From Acidobacteriota bacterium (GTDB lineage: Bacteria > Acidobacteriota > Terriglobia > Terriglobales > Acidobacteriaceae), in assembly GCA_021792135.1 (NCBI GenBank), contig JAJYVF010000013.1:1-64000 (forward strand): a stretch of DNA of 64,000 bases, written 5' to 3'. This document shows, in pieces, positions 34,793-43,086 of this stretch. A program made the translations under genes and the position numbers. Positions within the stretch are counted from its first letter, which is position 1, and the number at the start of each line of letters is the position of its first letter. The notes under the pieces were generated by a model. The model had not been told where the DNA came from. It saw only the letters and a list, made by a program, of their open reading frames with translations, and ran no database searches.

Positions 34793-36400
34793 TCACTCCG
34801 AGCGGATCCAGCTCTCGAGCAGCCGCGTGCTCTGGGCCGGTTCGCGCTTCACGGCCTCCGAGACCTGCTCAAAGACGCTCTGGGCGCGCAGCTTCGCCTG
34901 GTGCTCAGGCGAAAGCTCCCGCGGTTCGGGTTCCGCCGGAAGATGAGCCGCGGCGGCAGCGGACGGCTGCCCTTTGGGGGCTCGGGCGAGCGGAGGCGCA
35001 GCCAGCAGGCGCAGCGCGGGCCGGGCGACCAGCATGAAGAAAGCCAGAAGAGCGACGAGGATGGTTCCATAGCGCAGCAGCACCTGGGACTGAGACGCCA
35101 TGGACAGCACGCGGTCGGCAATCGTGGGCTCGGGCGCCGCGGCGTTGTCGTCAAAGGCCAGCGCCTCGACGGTGACCTGATCGCCGCGCGCCGAATCGAA
35201 GCCGATGGCCGACTCGGCCAGGTCGGAGAGGCGCTTCATCTCGTCCGCGCTGCGCGCCTGCCAGGTGACCCGCTTCCCCTGCGCGGTCCGGCGGTAGTTG
35301 ATGAGCACCGCGGCGGTGATGCGGCGCACACGCCCCGGCCCCTGCACGGTGTGCCGCGTCTTCTTCGAAACGCCGTAAGTCGCGCTCTCCTGCTTCGAGC
35401 TTTCGGATGAGGGGTTGGGAGCCGGGTAGAGCGGCGGTCTGGCATTGGGAGCGTTGCTGGCGGTTCCGGGGATCCCGGAGGCCTGCGGCGCGCCCGAGGT
35501 TTGCTCGTTGCGCTGCATGGAAAGAGTGGCCGCCTGGGCCGGATCGTAGCTTTCATCCACCTCATCGGCGGAACTGGAGTCGTACTCCACATTGACCGAA
35601 GCCCGGACATTCCCGGCGCCCGCCACCGGTTCCAGCGTCTCCACCAGCCGTTCGGCCATCTGCTGTTCGCGCGCGCTCAGAGCCGCGTCGCCGCCCCGCC
35701 GACCCAGCAGACCACCCCCGTCGGCGTCTACCAGAACCACATTCCCGGGGCGCAGATCGTCGACAGCGCCGGCCACGAGATTGGCAATGGCCTCCGCCTC
35801 GCCATCGGAGAGAGTCCGATGCCGCAGGCGGAGCACCACCGCGGCCCGCGCGTCGCGCTGCTCGGTGGTGAACAGCGAATCATGCGGGAGAACCAGATGA
35901 ACCCGCGCCGACTGGACCGAAGAGAGGGTTCCGATCGTGTGCTCCAGTTCGCCCTCGAGCGCCCGCTGGTAATTGACCCGCTCGTCGAATTCCGAGCCCA
36001 TCCAGTTGGGCTTGTCGAAGAGATCGAAGCCCATGCGGCCGCTGCGGGGGCCTCCTTTCGCCGTGGTTGCGAGCCGCGCCTTGTCGAGGTTCTGCGCGGG
36101 AACGAGCAGCGCCGAGCCGTCGGGCGAGACATCGAAGGGAATGCCCGCCGTGGTGAGCTCCTGAGCCATCTGGCGGGCATCGTCGGGATCGAGCCCGGCA
36201 TAGAGGGTGCGCCAGTCGGTGCGCCCGGCGTACCACATCAGCCCTCCAAGGCAGGCGAGCACCAGCAGAGCCGCTGCCGCCAGACGGCCCCTGCGCGCCG
36301 GCTCCATGCTGCGCAGCTGCGCCATCGCCTGCGTGGCCAGGGCGACGGCGCGCTCCGGGATCGTCAGCGCACTCTGCGGTTTGTCGCTCTTCTCCGCCAT
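34793..36400 (-). CDS. fliF: MS-ring protein FliF
   Basis: A 535-residue FliF. Transmembrane segments are at about 39-58 (RGRLAAAALLVLACLGGLMWYAG) and 443-462 (YGTILVALLAFFMLVARPAL). The RBM/secretin-like periplasmic part between them contains GLDPDDARQMAQELTTAGIPF and the IGTLSSVQSARVHLVLP segment. The C-terminal cytosolic tail (about 490-535) should bind FliG. A long Pro/Asn/Ser-rich linker near 300-330 is normal. It forms the base of the export apparatus and rotor. Confidence 0.93.
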   Translation of the reverse strand: MAEKSDKPQSALTIPERAVALATQAMAQLRSMEPARRGRLAAAALLVLACLGGLMWYAGRTDWRTLYAGLDPDDARQMAQELTTAGIPFDVSPDGSALLVPAQNLDKARLATTAKGGPRSGRMGFDLFDKPNWMGSEFDERVNYQRALEGELEHTIGTLSSVQSARVHLVLPHDSLFTTEQRDARAAVVLRLRHRTLSDGEAEAIANLVAGAVDDLRPGNVVLVDADGGGLLGRRGGDAALSAREQQMAERLVETLEPVAGAGNVRASVNVEYDSSSADEVDESYDPAQAATLSMQRNEQTSGAPQASGIPGTASNAPNARPPLYPAPNPSSESSKQESATYGVSKKTRHTVQGPGRVRRITAAVLINYRRTAQGKRVTWQARSADEMKRLSDLAESAIGFDSARGDQVTVEALAFDDNAAAPEPTIADRVLSMASQSQVLLRYGTILVALLAFFMLVARPALRLLAAPPLARAPKGQPSAAAAAHLPAEPEPRELSPEHQAKLRAQSVFEQVSEAVKREPAQSTRLLESWIRSE

Positions 36401-36407
36401 GGCCTGC

Positions 36408-36710
36408 TCAGAACTGCATGCTCATTACCTGCTGGTAGGCAGCCACCGCCTTATTGCGCACCGCCAGCGCCAGCTCAAAGGCCATATCCGCCTTCTGGGT
36501 GGCGATCATTGCATCGTGAATCTCGACGCCGCTGCCCTCGATCAGCCCCGTCACCGCCGCGGAAGCCTCCTGCCGGAGGTTGTCGACGCCGGTGAGCGCA
36601 GACTGCAGGGCATCGGCAAAGGGCGCGGCACCGGCGGCCGGGCGGGCAAGCGGATTCGCGCCGGGGACGGCGGCGAGCGAGGGCAGCGAGGAAAGGAGGG
36701 TTGTCTGCAT
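36408..36710 (-). CDS. fliE: Hook-basal body protein FliE
   Basis: A 100-residue FliE, which joins the MS ring to the rod. The conserved C-terminal part ADMAFELALAVRNKAVAAYQQVMSMQF (key KADMAFELALAVRNK) is clear, after an Ala/Pro-rich N-terminus. It is secreted through the type III apparatus in the absence of a cleaved signal. It sits between flgC and fliF as in most flgBC-fliEFG operons. Confidence 0.92.
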   Translation of the reverse strand: MQTTLLSSLPSLAAVPGANPLARPAAGAAPFADALQSALTGVDNLRQEASAAVTGLIEGSGVEIHDAMIATQKADMAFELALAVRNKAVAAYQQVMSMQF

Positions 36711-36720
36711 GGCGATTCCC

Positions 36721-37179
36721 CTATCTCAGAATGTCCAGCGAGGAGCTGATCATCCCTTTTTCCGCCTGCACCGCCGAACTGTTGAGTCCATAGGCGCGCG
36801 TGGCGCCCATCAGATCGACCATCTCGGCCAGCGGGTTGATGTCGGGATAGGAGACATAGCCGTCCCTGTCGGCATCCGGATGACCGGGATCGTAGCGCCG
36901 CAGCGGCGCTCCCGGATCGGCGACCACAGCCGAGACCCGCACCCCCCCGACCTCCTCGTCCGAGCCGGGCAGGGCCGTGCCGGAGGCGCCGAGCATCTGG
37001 CTGGCGAAGCTCTGCCGCGGGGCTGCCGAGGTGAAGACCACATGCTGGCGGCGATAGGGGCCGCCCTCGGCGGTGCGCGTGGTCTCGGCGTTGGCCATAT
37101 TGGCCGCCACCACCTCCGCCCGGATGCGCTCGGCCTCCAGAGCCGATCCGCTGACGTCCATCACTCCGAATAGATTCAC
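36721..37179 (-). CDS. flgC: Proximal rod protein FlgC
   Basis: A 152-residue rod protein. The N-terminal axial segment reads MDVSGSALEAERIRAEVVAANMANAETTRT. The middle GGVRVSAVVADPGAPLRRYDPGHPDADRDGYVSYP is the FlgC hallmark (key part GYVSYPDINPLAEMVDLM), and the C-terminal helix is SAVQAEKGMISSSLDILR. It assembles in the periplasmic rod with FlgB. 73 bases separate it from flgB. Confidence 0.92.
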   Translation of the reverse strand: MNLFGVMDVSGSALEAERIRAEVVAANMANAETTRTAEGGPYRRQHVVFTSAAPRQSFASQMLGASGTALPGSDEEVGGVRVSAVVADPGAPLRRYDPGHPDADRDGYVSYPDINPLAEMVDLMGATRAYGLNSSAVQAEKGMISSSLDILR

Positions 37180-37252
37180 CTTCGTCTTCCTTCCCTGCTT
37201 CCGGTCTTCCTGCGGTCTTTGTGCCGCTCCTGCTTCTGGTCCTCTTCAGGCT

Positions 37253-37618
37253 TCACTTCTGGTCTTCGTGGATCGCGTCCATGACACGGGTGAACTCGCG
37301 CTTGAGCAGCTCCACCCCGGCGCGGAAGCGAAGCTGGGCTTCGGCCATGTTCATGCCTTCGCGATCCATCGAGACATCGTTGCCGTCCGGCCGCTCGAGC
37401 AGCCCGCCGACCTCGCCCACGCGCGGCGAAGGCGCGGCGTTGCTGGTTTGCCTCGGCGATTCGAGCGACCGGGCCATCTCCGCTGCGAAATCGAAGCCTA
37501 CCGTGCGATAGCCGGGCGTATCGACGTTGGCCATATTCCGGGCGGTCAGCTTCAGCTCGAGCGTCGAAAGGTCCAGATACCTTCCCAGCGCATCGGCCAT
37601 CGGGGTTGCGATCTGCAT
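37253..37618 (-). CDS. flgB: Proximal rod protein FlgB
   Basis: A 121-residue FlgB: LTARNMANVDTPGYRTVGFDF near the N-terminus is the axial-protein motif (ANVDTPGY), and the C-terminal helix MAEAQLRFRAGVELLKREFTRVM is its partner. ATG 37618 is chosen because GGAGAAG lies just upstream; an in-frame ATG at 37633 overlaps that site. It follows the sigma-54 regulator gene by about 70 bases; a promoter there is not evident, so it is probably co-transcribed. Confidence 0.9.
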   Translation of the reverse strand: MQIATPMADALGRYLDLSTLELKLTARNMANVDTPGYRTVGFDFAAEMARSLESPRQTSNAAPSPRVGEVGGLLERPDGNDVSMDREGMNMAEAQLRFRAGVELLKREFTRVMDAIHEDQK

Positions 37619-37687
37619 CGTCTGCTTCTCCATCAGGGACCGTTGCAGGAACGAGGCCCGCGCGGGCCCGGCAGGATTAGAAAGCCC

Positions 37688-38932
37688 TCATTCGGCCAGG
37701 CCGAATTCGATCTCTTCCTCGCCGATCAACGGCCGATCTTCGGCCAGGATCCAGGCCCGCTCCAGCACATGCTGGAGTTCCCGTACATTGCCCGGCCAGG
37801 AATGGGCCGCCAGCCGGGACAGCGCGCCGGGAGTGATTCGCTTCGCAGGCTCGTCTTTCGAGAAGCCTTCGAGGAAATGCCGCGCCAGCGTCTCGATATC
37901 CGCCGTCTTTCCCGCCAGCGCCGGGGTGCGGATGAGAAAAACGCTGAGGCGGTAATAGAGGTCCGGGCGGAACGCCGCTTCCGAGGCCAGGCGAGCCAGC
38001 GGCCTGTGCGTCGCAGCCACGATTCTCACATCCACCTTCACCGGTTCGTTTTCACCCACGCGCTGCAGTTCGCCGTTTTCGAGGAAGCGCAGCAGCTTGG
38101 CCTGCAGGCCGAGCGGCATCTCCCCGATCTCATCCAGAAACAGCGTGCCTCCGTGCGCCGCCTCGATGCGGCCGGTGCGTCCCTGCACGGCGCCGGTGAA
38201 GGCGCCGCGGCTGTGGCCGAAGAGTTCGGCCTCGAGCAGCGCTTCGGGAATGGCGGCGCAGTTGAGCGCCACCAGGGGCCGTGCCGAGCGCGGGCTGAGC
38301 CGGTGAATGGCGCGCGCGACCACCTCCTTGCCGCTGCCCGTCGGCCCCTCGATGAGAACCGGGGTGGTGCGGGGAGCGACGAGGCGGATGCGTCGGCTGA
38401 CCTCGACGAGCGAGGGGTCGGATCCGATCAGCTCCGGCAGGCGCGCGGAGATGGAAACGGGCCGCCGCGCGGATTCCGGCGTCACCTGGGCGGCGCGCCC
38501 GTCGAGCGGCGCCTGATCGGTGAACGCGACCGATCCGGGAGACTCCAGATCCGGCGCCGTGTTCCAGATGGCGCCGTCGGTGGACTGGGCCCTGCGCAGC
38601 GCGTGCAGCACCTCGTTGCGGCGCGGGCTTCGCGAGGAGCCGTTCGGCACCGAGGCGTCGGCCATCACCAGATCGACGCCCGGATGCCTCCGCTCGAATT
38701 CGGCGACGAACTCGTGGATCTCAAGGTCGGGCAGCCAGGAATCGAGCACCACGGTTTCGGCCGGGGAAGACTCGATACAGGCCAGAATTTCCGCGCCGCC
38801 CGCTGCTTCGCGCACCTGCCAGCGCAGGGCCTGCAGCGCATCGCGCACGCGACGGCGGAAGGAGACGTCTGCGCTGGCCAGAATGGCGGTTCGCGGGGTC
38901 GTGAGGGTGAGTTGCTGTGCTGTGGCGGCCAT
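37688..38932 (-). CDS. Sigma-54 response regulator of flagellar genes, no DNA-binding domain
   Basis: A 414-residue NtrC-family regulator. A receiver-like domain occupies about 15-135 (ETVVLDSWLPDL carries the phospho-acceptor Asp). AAA+ follows with Walker A EGPTGSGKE, the GAFTGA loop and Walker [12 protein letters not shown]. The protein ends at LIGEEEIEFGLAE just after the AAA+ lid; there is no Fis-type helix-turn-helix. This is the architecture of Helicobacter FlgR, which acts from solution. Position directly before flgB points to control of flagellar genes through sigma-54 and a partner kinase not in the window. Confidence 0.85.
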   Translation of the reverse strand: MAATAQQLTLTTPRTAILASADVSFRRRVRDALQALRWQVREAAGGAEILACIESSPAETVVLDSWLPDLEIHEFVAEFERRHPGVDLVMADASVPNGSSRSPRRNEVLHALRRAQSTDGAIWNTAPDLESPGSVAFTDQAPLDGRAAQVTPESARRPVSISARLPELIGSDPSLVEVSRRIRLVAPRTTPVLIEGPTGSGKEVVARAIHRLSPRSARPLVALNCAAIPEALLEAELFGHSRGAFTGAVQGRTGRIEAAHGGTLFLDEIGEMPLGLQAKLLRFLENGELQRVGENEPVKVDVRIVAATHRPLARLASEAAFRPDLYYRLSVFLIRTPALAGKTADIETLARHFLEGFSKDEPAKRITPGALSRLAAHSWPGNVRELQHVLERAWILAEDRPLIGEEEIEFGLAE

Positions 38933-38945
38933 CGGTCTTCCTCCC

Positions 38946-39653
38946 TCAGAGTGTTGGTGCAGCGTCAGCTTCCGGGCCGATCATGTAGCCCATGCCGCGG
39001 ACGGTACGGATCAGCGGGGCCGCAGCTGCGCCCTCCTGCTGCGGCAGAGGATCGCGCAGCTTATGGCGCAGGTAGTTAATGTAGACGTCCACGATGTTGG
39101 TTCCCGAGTCCGGGCTCATGTTCCAGACCTTGTCGAGCAGGGCTGCGCGGGAAACGGGGCGGCCCCGATTCAGGAGCAGGCACTCGAGCAGCGCAAACTC
39201 CTTGTTGGTCAGAACGACCGGCTCTCCGGCCCGGGTGACAGAATGCTCCACGCGATTGACCTCAAGATCCCCGTGGCGCAGTACCAGGCCGGGGGAGCGG
39301 CGGCGCAGCAGCGCCCGGCAGCGGGCGCGCAGTTCCGCAAAGGAGAAGGGCTTCTGCATGAAGTCGTCGGCGCCCATTTCGAGACAGCGCAGCCGGGTTT
39401 CGGGTTCCTGGCGCGCGGTCAGGATGAGAATGGGCAAATCCTCGGTGAGCGAGCGCAGGAATTCGAGGACCTCGGTCCCGTCGCGGCGCGGCAGGTTCAG
39501 GTCGAGAACCGCCATATCCGGGGATTCCCTGCGGGCCAGATCCATGGCCATCTCGCCGTCGGTGGCCAGAGTGACTTCGTGGCCCTCCGTTTCGAGACCG
39601 CGCGCCAGAAAGGTTCCGAGAGCGCGGTCGTCGTCTGCAACCAGCATGCGCAT
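38946..39653 (-). CDS. OmpR/PhoB-family response regulator
   Basis: A 235-residue two-domain regulator. The receiver reads MRMLVADDDRALGTFLARGL, with the phospho-Asp in MAVLDLNLPRRDG (near 51) and the conserved Lys in DDFMQKPFSFAELRAR. The winged helix contains LTNKEFALLECLLLNRGRPVSRAALLDKVW and IVDVYINYLRHKL. ATG 39653 is chosen because GGGAG lies 8 bases before it, although the frame opens earlier. It is the first gene of the flagellar run and has no cognate histidine kinase nearby, so it may be an orphan. Confidence 0.87.
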   Translation of the reverse strand: MRMLVADDDRALGTFLARGLETEGHEVTLATDGEMAMDLARRESPDMAVLDLNLPRRDGTEVLEFLRSLTEDLPILILTARQEPETRLRCLEMGADDFMQKPFSFAELRARCRALLRRRSPGLVLRHGDLEVNRVEHSVTRAGEPVVLTNKEFALLECLLLNRGRPVSRAALLDKVWNMSPDSGTNIVDVYINYLRHKLRDPLPQQEGAAAAPLIRTVRGMGYMIGPEADAAPTL

Positions 39654-39760
39654 GTCAATGTCTCCCGGACCCAACATCTCGCGATGCATGAGGGAAATCC
39701 AGAGGAGGGATGAGAAAAATCCAGGAGCAATTCCAGAGTGGCAGGGCGTGGCGCAGGAAG

Positions 39761-39774
39761 TTCCCAAATGGGAA
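39761..39774. promoter_or_regulatory. Inverted repeat between lexA and the response regulator
   Basis: TTCCCA (39761-39766), AA, TGGGAA (39769-39774): a perfect 6-bp inverted repeat in the divergent promoter region, about 108 bases upstream of the response-regulator start and 59 upstream of lexA. Possibly an operator. No confirming second copy was seen. Confidence 0.3.
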
Positions 39775-39803
39775 ACAGAAATTCAGGATCGCGGCGGCCC
39801 CCG

Positions 39804-39818
39804 GTTCGCCTTTTGTTC
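39804..39818 (+). promoter_or_regulatory. LexA operator, GTTC-N7-GTTC
   Basis: GTTC (39804-39807), 7 bases, GTTC (39815-39818). This direct-repeat form is the LexA box established for alphaproteobacteria, unlike the E. coli palindrome. It sits just upstream of the lexA -10 hexamer, where binding would block transcription, so autoregulation is likely. Confidence 0.6.
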
Positions 39819-39820
39819 GC

Positions 39821-39826
39821 TATAAT
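39821..39826 (+). promoter_or_regulatory. lexA -10 hexamer
   Basis: A perfect TATAAT, six bases before the ATG at 39833. With the usual 6-7 base gap, transcription begins at the A of that ATG, implying a leaderless mRNA. No -35 hexamer is evident; the LexA box occupies that area. Confidence 0.65.
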
Positions 39827-39832
39827 GCGCGC

Positions 39833-40435
39833 ATGGCGATCACACGGCGGCAAAAGGAAGTGCTGGACTTCATCTCCGGATTCGTGCAGCGCAACGGTTA
39901 CTCCCCGTCTTTTGAGGAGATCGCGCGCGGCCTCGATCTGCGCTCGCTGGCAACGGTGCACAAGCACATCACGAATCTGCAGAACAAGGGACTGCTGGCG
40001 CGGTCGCACAACCGGAGCCGCTCTCTGGACGTGCTGCCCCCGCGGACGAAGGGCCGCAGCATCGATCGTCTGCCGCTGGTCGGCCGCATCGCCGCAGGCT
40101 ATCCAGTGGAGGCCATGGAGACGGCGGAAAGCATCTCTCTGGGCGACATCATTGGAAACCGCGAGGTTTTCGCGCTGCAGGTGCGCGGGGAGTCGATGCG
40201 CGACGAGCACATCGTGGACGGCGATTACGTCCTGGTGGAGCGCACCAGCACGGCGCGCTCCGGCGAGATCGTGGTGGCCCTGGTGCGCGGAGCGGAGACG
40301 ACACTGAAGCGGTACTATCCCGAAGGGCCGCTGGTCCGCCTGCAGCCAGCCAATCCGGAGATGGAACCGATCTTTGTGCCGGCCGCGCAGGTATCCATCC
40401 AGGGCCGCGTGCTGGGCATGCTGCGGAAGTATTAG
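39833..40435 (+). CDS. lexA: LexA SOS repressor
   Basis: A 200-residue LexA. The N-terminal winged helix begins AITRRQKEVLDFISGFVQRNG and includes LDLRSLATVHKHITNLQ. The cleavage site Ala-Gly is in RIAAGYPVEA (about 85-94), the catalytic Ser in VRGESMRDEHI and the Lys in AETTLKRYYPEG. RecA filaments on single-stranded DNA trigger its self-cleavage, derepressing repair genes. An operator and -10 element lie directly upstream. Size and motif spacing are normal. Confidence 0.94.
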   Translation: MAITRRQKEVLDFISGFVQRNGYSPSFEEIARGLDLRSLATVHKHITNLQNKGLLARSHNRSRSLDVLPPRTKGRSIDRLPLVGRIAAGYPVEAMETAESISLGDIIGNREVFALQVRGESMRDEHIVDGDYVLVERTSTARSGEIVVALVRGAETTLKRYYPEGPLVRLQPANPEMEPIFVPAAQVSIQGRVLGMLRKY

Positions 40436-40466
40436 GACGCCGAGCCGGGCATATCGCTGAATGCGG

Positions 40467-42317
40467 TCATCCGCCGCCTTGCTCGTCGATCTCCAGCCCG
40501 ACGGACTGCATGAGCTTCAAAGCATTGCTGGTCTGCACGACGCCAGGCCGGAGGCGGAAGTCAAATCTTAGTTCTCCGTCTTCGATCTGGTCCGCGAAGT
40601 GGCAGTTGCTGGCAATGCCATCCATGGAGTCCGGAATCCCGGTGAGGGCGAGGTCGTGGGTGGTGACCAGGCCGACGGCGCCCCGCCGGACCAGCGCGCG
40701 CACGATGAAGCGGGTCCCCTCAAAGCGGTCGTGCGAGTTGGTACCGGAGAGCAGCTCGTCGAGCAGGAAAAGCAGCGGTACGGGGCCGTCGGCCAGGTTC
40801 GAGAGCAGCTTCAGGCGCCGGATCTCCGCGTAGAAACGGGAGACGCCTCCCTGGAGCGAGTCGAGGACGCAGATGGAAGCTCCCACGGTGAACGGCGAAA
40901 TGCGCAGCCGCCGGGCGCGGACAGGCGCCCCGCACTGCGCCAGCACCGCATTGATGCCGATGCCGCGAAGGAAGGTGCTCTTGCCGGACATGTTGGGCCC
41001 GCTGAGGATCACGAGCTGCGCGTGACGCCCGAGCCGCAGATCGTTGCCGACGGCGCGGCTCGCGGGCAGCAGGGGATGCGCGAGACTTTCGGCCTCGAAA
41101 CAGGGCTGTTCTTCGCTGAACTCGGGCAGCACGTCGGCGGGATGTTCCCAGGCGTAGCCGGCAAGGGCAGTCAGAGCTTCGATTTCGCCGGCCGCAACCA
41201 GCCAGCCGCGGATTTGCGGCCCAAACTGGGCGCGCCAGCGCTCCACGGCGAAGGCGAGCTGGGTTGTATAGAAGACGTAGGAGTCGACCACCCGCACCAT
41301 GAAATTGTGCCGGCCCTCCAGCCACTCCGCGATGCGATGCAGCCGCCGCACGGCGTGCGACGGTGGGATTCCGCCGGTGGCCAGCTTTGCCTGAAGCGAA
41401 GACAGCCACGGCGACTCAAAGGGCTCGCGCTCGAAGATCGCCAGCACTTGGGCCAGAAGATCGAGGTCAGCCGTGGCCTCTTCGGTCCCTTCGACGGAGC
41501 GCAGCGCATCACGCCGGAAGAATCGGCCCGTGACGTAATTCACCGCGGAGAGGGCGAGAACAGGCCAGAAGGGAGCCATCGGCGTGCCGGAAATCCCGCT
41601 CGCCACCCACGAAACCAGCGTCCAGAAGGCGGTCACAAGCCAGGCGGCTCCCAGCACGGCCGTCAGGCAACGTGCCCAGGGAGCATGGAACAGCGGCCGC
41701 TTTTCACCCCAGGCGGCGAGCTTCTCGGGATCGACACCGAGGCGCACAGTTTCTCCCGTGGCAAAGAGGCGCTCGCGGAATTCGACGCGGCCCCTGAGCT
41801 CCAGAACGGCTGCCTGGCGCAGGCGCACCTCATCGATGGGGGAGGCGTGCAGAAGCCATCGCGCCAGAGTCTCCTCTCCGGCGCGGGTGCGGGCAGTACA
41901 GAGGAGCTCGAAGAGGGAGCCCTGGCCGAAGAGGTCCAGATCGCGGGCGTAGGGGTGCGCCGGATCGAGAAAGCGGTCGCCGGTTTCGCCCGTTCCCGCC
42001 CAGCGATCTTCAACCCGCGCCAGCCCGCGATAGTAAAACTCGACCACTCGTTCGCCGGCCCGCACCGCCTGAAGCACGCGCTCGTGCGCCGCAAGGAGGG
42101 CAACAAAAGCAAGGAATGGGATGAGCAGCAGGAGCCACAGCAGCGGCCGAGCGTGGAGAAGGAGGATGACGGCCCCGGCACCGGCGAAGAACACAACAAT
42201 CTTGGCAATTCCCAGCCACCGGTCCTGGCGCCGGGAGCGAGCCAGATGGGTCTGATTCTCGGCGAGGCGGCGGCGGTAGGCGGATGCGGGCGATTCCATA
42301 GGAGAACCAGGGGCCAT
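40467..42317 (-). CDS. Membrane-anchored MutS-family ATPase
   Basis: A 616-residue protein. Two hydrophobic spans lie near 35-80 (GIAKIVVFFAGAGAVILLL and LLWLLLLIPFLAFVALLAA) and two more near 215-265. The C-terminal MutS ATPase domain has Walker A LSGPNMSGKSTFLRG (about 437-451), Walker B LLFLLDELLSGTNSHDR and the His switch VGLVTTHDLAL. MutS mismatch-recognition domains I and II (Phe-x-Glu clamp) and a MutS2 Smr endonuclease are absent. Canonical mismatch repair is therefore unlikely. Members occur in Bacteroidetes and Acidobacteria with unknown role. An ATG at 42299 is an alternative start. Confidence 0.8.
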   Translation of the reverse strand: MAPGSPMESPASAYRRRLAENQTHLARSRRQDRWLGIAKIVVFFAGAGAVILLLHARPLLWLLLLIPFLAFVALLAAHERVLQAVRAGERVVEFYYRGLARVEDRWAGTGETGDRFLDPAHPYARDLDLFGQGSLFELLCTARTRAGEETLARWLLHASPIDEVRLRQAAVLELRGRVEFRERLFATGETVRLGVDPEKLAAWGEKRPLFHAPWARCLTAVLGAAWLVTAFWTLVSWVASGISGTPMAPFWPVLALSAVNYVTGRFFRRDALRSVEGTEEATADLDLLAQVLAIFEREPFESPWLSSLQAKLATGGIPPSHAVRRLHRIAEWLEGRHNFMVRVVDSYVFYTTQLAFAVERWRAQFGPQIRGWLVAAGEIEALTALAGYAWEHPADVLPEFSEEQPCFEAESLAHPLLPASRAVGNDLRLGRHAQLVILSGPNMSGKSTFLRGIGINAVLAQCGAPVRARRLRISPFTVGASICVLDSLQGGVSRFYAEIRRLKLLSNLADGPVPLLFLLDELLSGTNSHDRFEGTRFIVRALVRRGAVGLVTTHDLALTGIPDSMDGIASNCHFADQIEDGELRFDFRLRPGVVQTSNALKLMQSVGLEIDEQGGG

Positions 42318-42433
42318 TCTATGGGCTGCGCCGCCCCGGAAAGCCGGATAAGATCGCGAACCCGGGATTGCTTCCGCTCCAAAAGCGAAGGCCCGGATCG
42401 CTCCGGGCCTTCCGATTGAACTTCAGCCGAACC

Positions 42434-42766
42434 TCAGCCGAGGACACGGACAATGCTGCGCGCGATCGTCTCCTTGGGAACGTAGCCGACGATCTGGTCG
42501 GCGACCTTACCACCCTTGAAGATCAGCAGCGCCGGAATTCCGCGAATCCCGTAGCGCATGGGCGTCGCCTGGTTGCGGTCCACATCCATCTTGGCAACCT
42601 TCAGACGTCCGCTGTACTCGTTGGCAACCTCATCGACAATCGGCGCAAGAGCCCGGCAAGGCCCGCACCATGCAGCCCAGAAATCAACCAGCACAGGCTG
42701 CTCCGACTGGAGCACATCCTGTTCGAAGCTGGCATCCGTTACCTCGGCAATTCCCACTGCGGCCAT
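42434..42766 (-). CDS. trxA: Thioredoxin
   Basis: A 110-residue thioredoxin, with the active site AWCGPC at about residues 33-38 and the cis-Pro motif IRGIPALLIFKGG. It is a general cytosolic disulfide reductase, recycled by thioredoxin reductase (a trxB is at 54170). Gene alone on the minus strand, with a purine-rich site (GGAAAG) before the start. Confidence 0.93.
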   Translation of the reverse strand: MAAVGIAEVTDASFEQDVLQSEQPVLVDFWAAWCGPCRALAPIVDEVANEYSGRLKVAKMDVDRNQATPMRYGIRGIPALLIFKGGKVADQIVGYVPKETIARSIVRVLG

Positions 42767-43086
42767 TTTCTTTCCTGTTCCCCCTCCATCCTTAGTCTAC
42801 CTGATGCAGTAGATGCGCCGGGGTCGGGATGGTCGCACGGCGGTTACGGAGGAGCCAAGGCAGATTGGTCAAAAATTAAGGCGCCCGGATCCATTCGGAG
42901 TCTCGGACGCCGGAGCAGCCCTCCCCCAGAACTGCCCACGGATGGGAAGATAGGACTTTTCGCCGGGGGAAGTAAAGCAATCTCTGGTAATTTCGGTAAT
43001 CGTATGTTGCAGTTACGCAAGCTTCGCCTTCCAGTTACCAATGTTATAGCAGCCTGGCGGCCGCGGTCGGAGCGCGGAAACTCCGG
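42767..43086. other. 320-base intergenic region between thrB and trxA
   Basis: No gene is supported. It must contain the trxA promoter (minus strand). A TTGACC lies near 42876 but has no good -10 at 17 bases, so the promoter is not assigned. GTAACTG appears twice, 19 bases apart, near 43010-43040; significance unknown. Confidence 0.4.

Noticed and set aside
39726-39760. Second sigma-54 promoter before the OmpR-type regulator
   Set aside because: A TGCCAC and a TTGC are present on the minus strand but 7 bases apart where 5 are needed.
42840-42900. Sigma-70 promoter for trxA
   Set aside because: TTGACC is present but no acceptable -10 lies 16-18 bases downstream.
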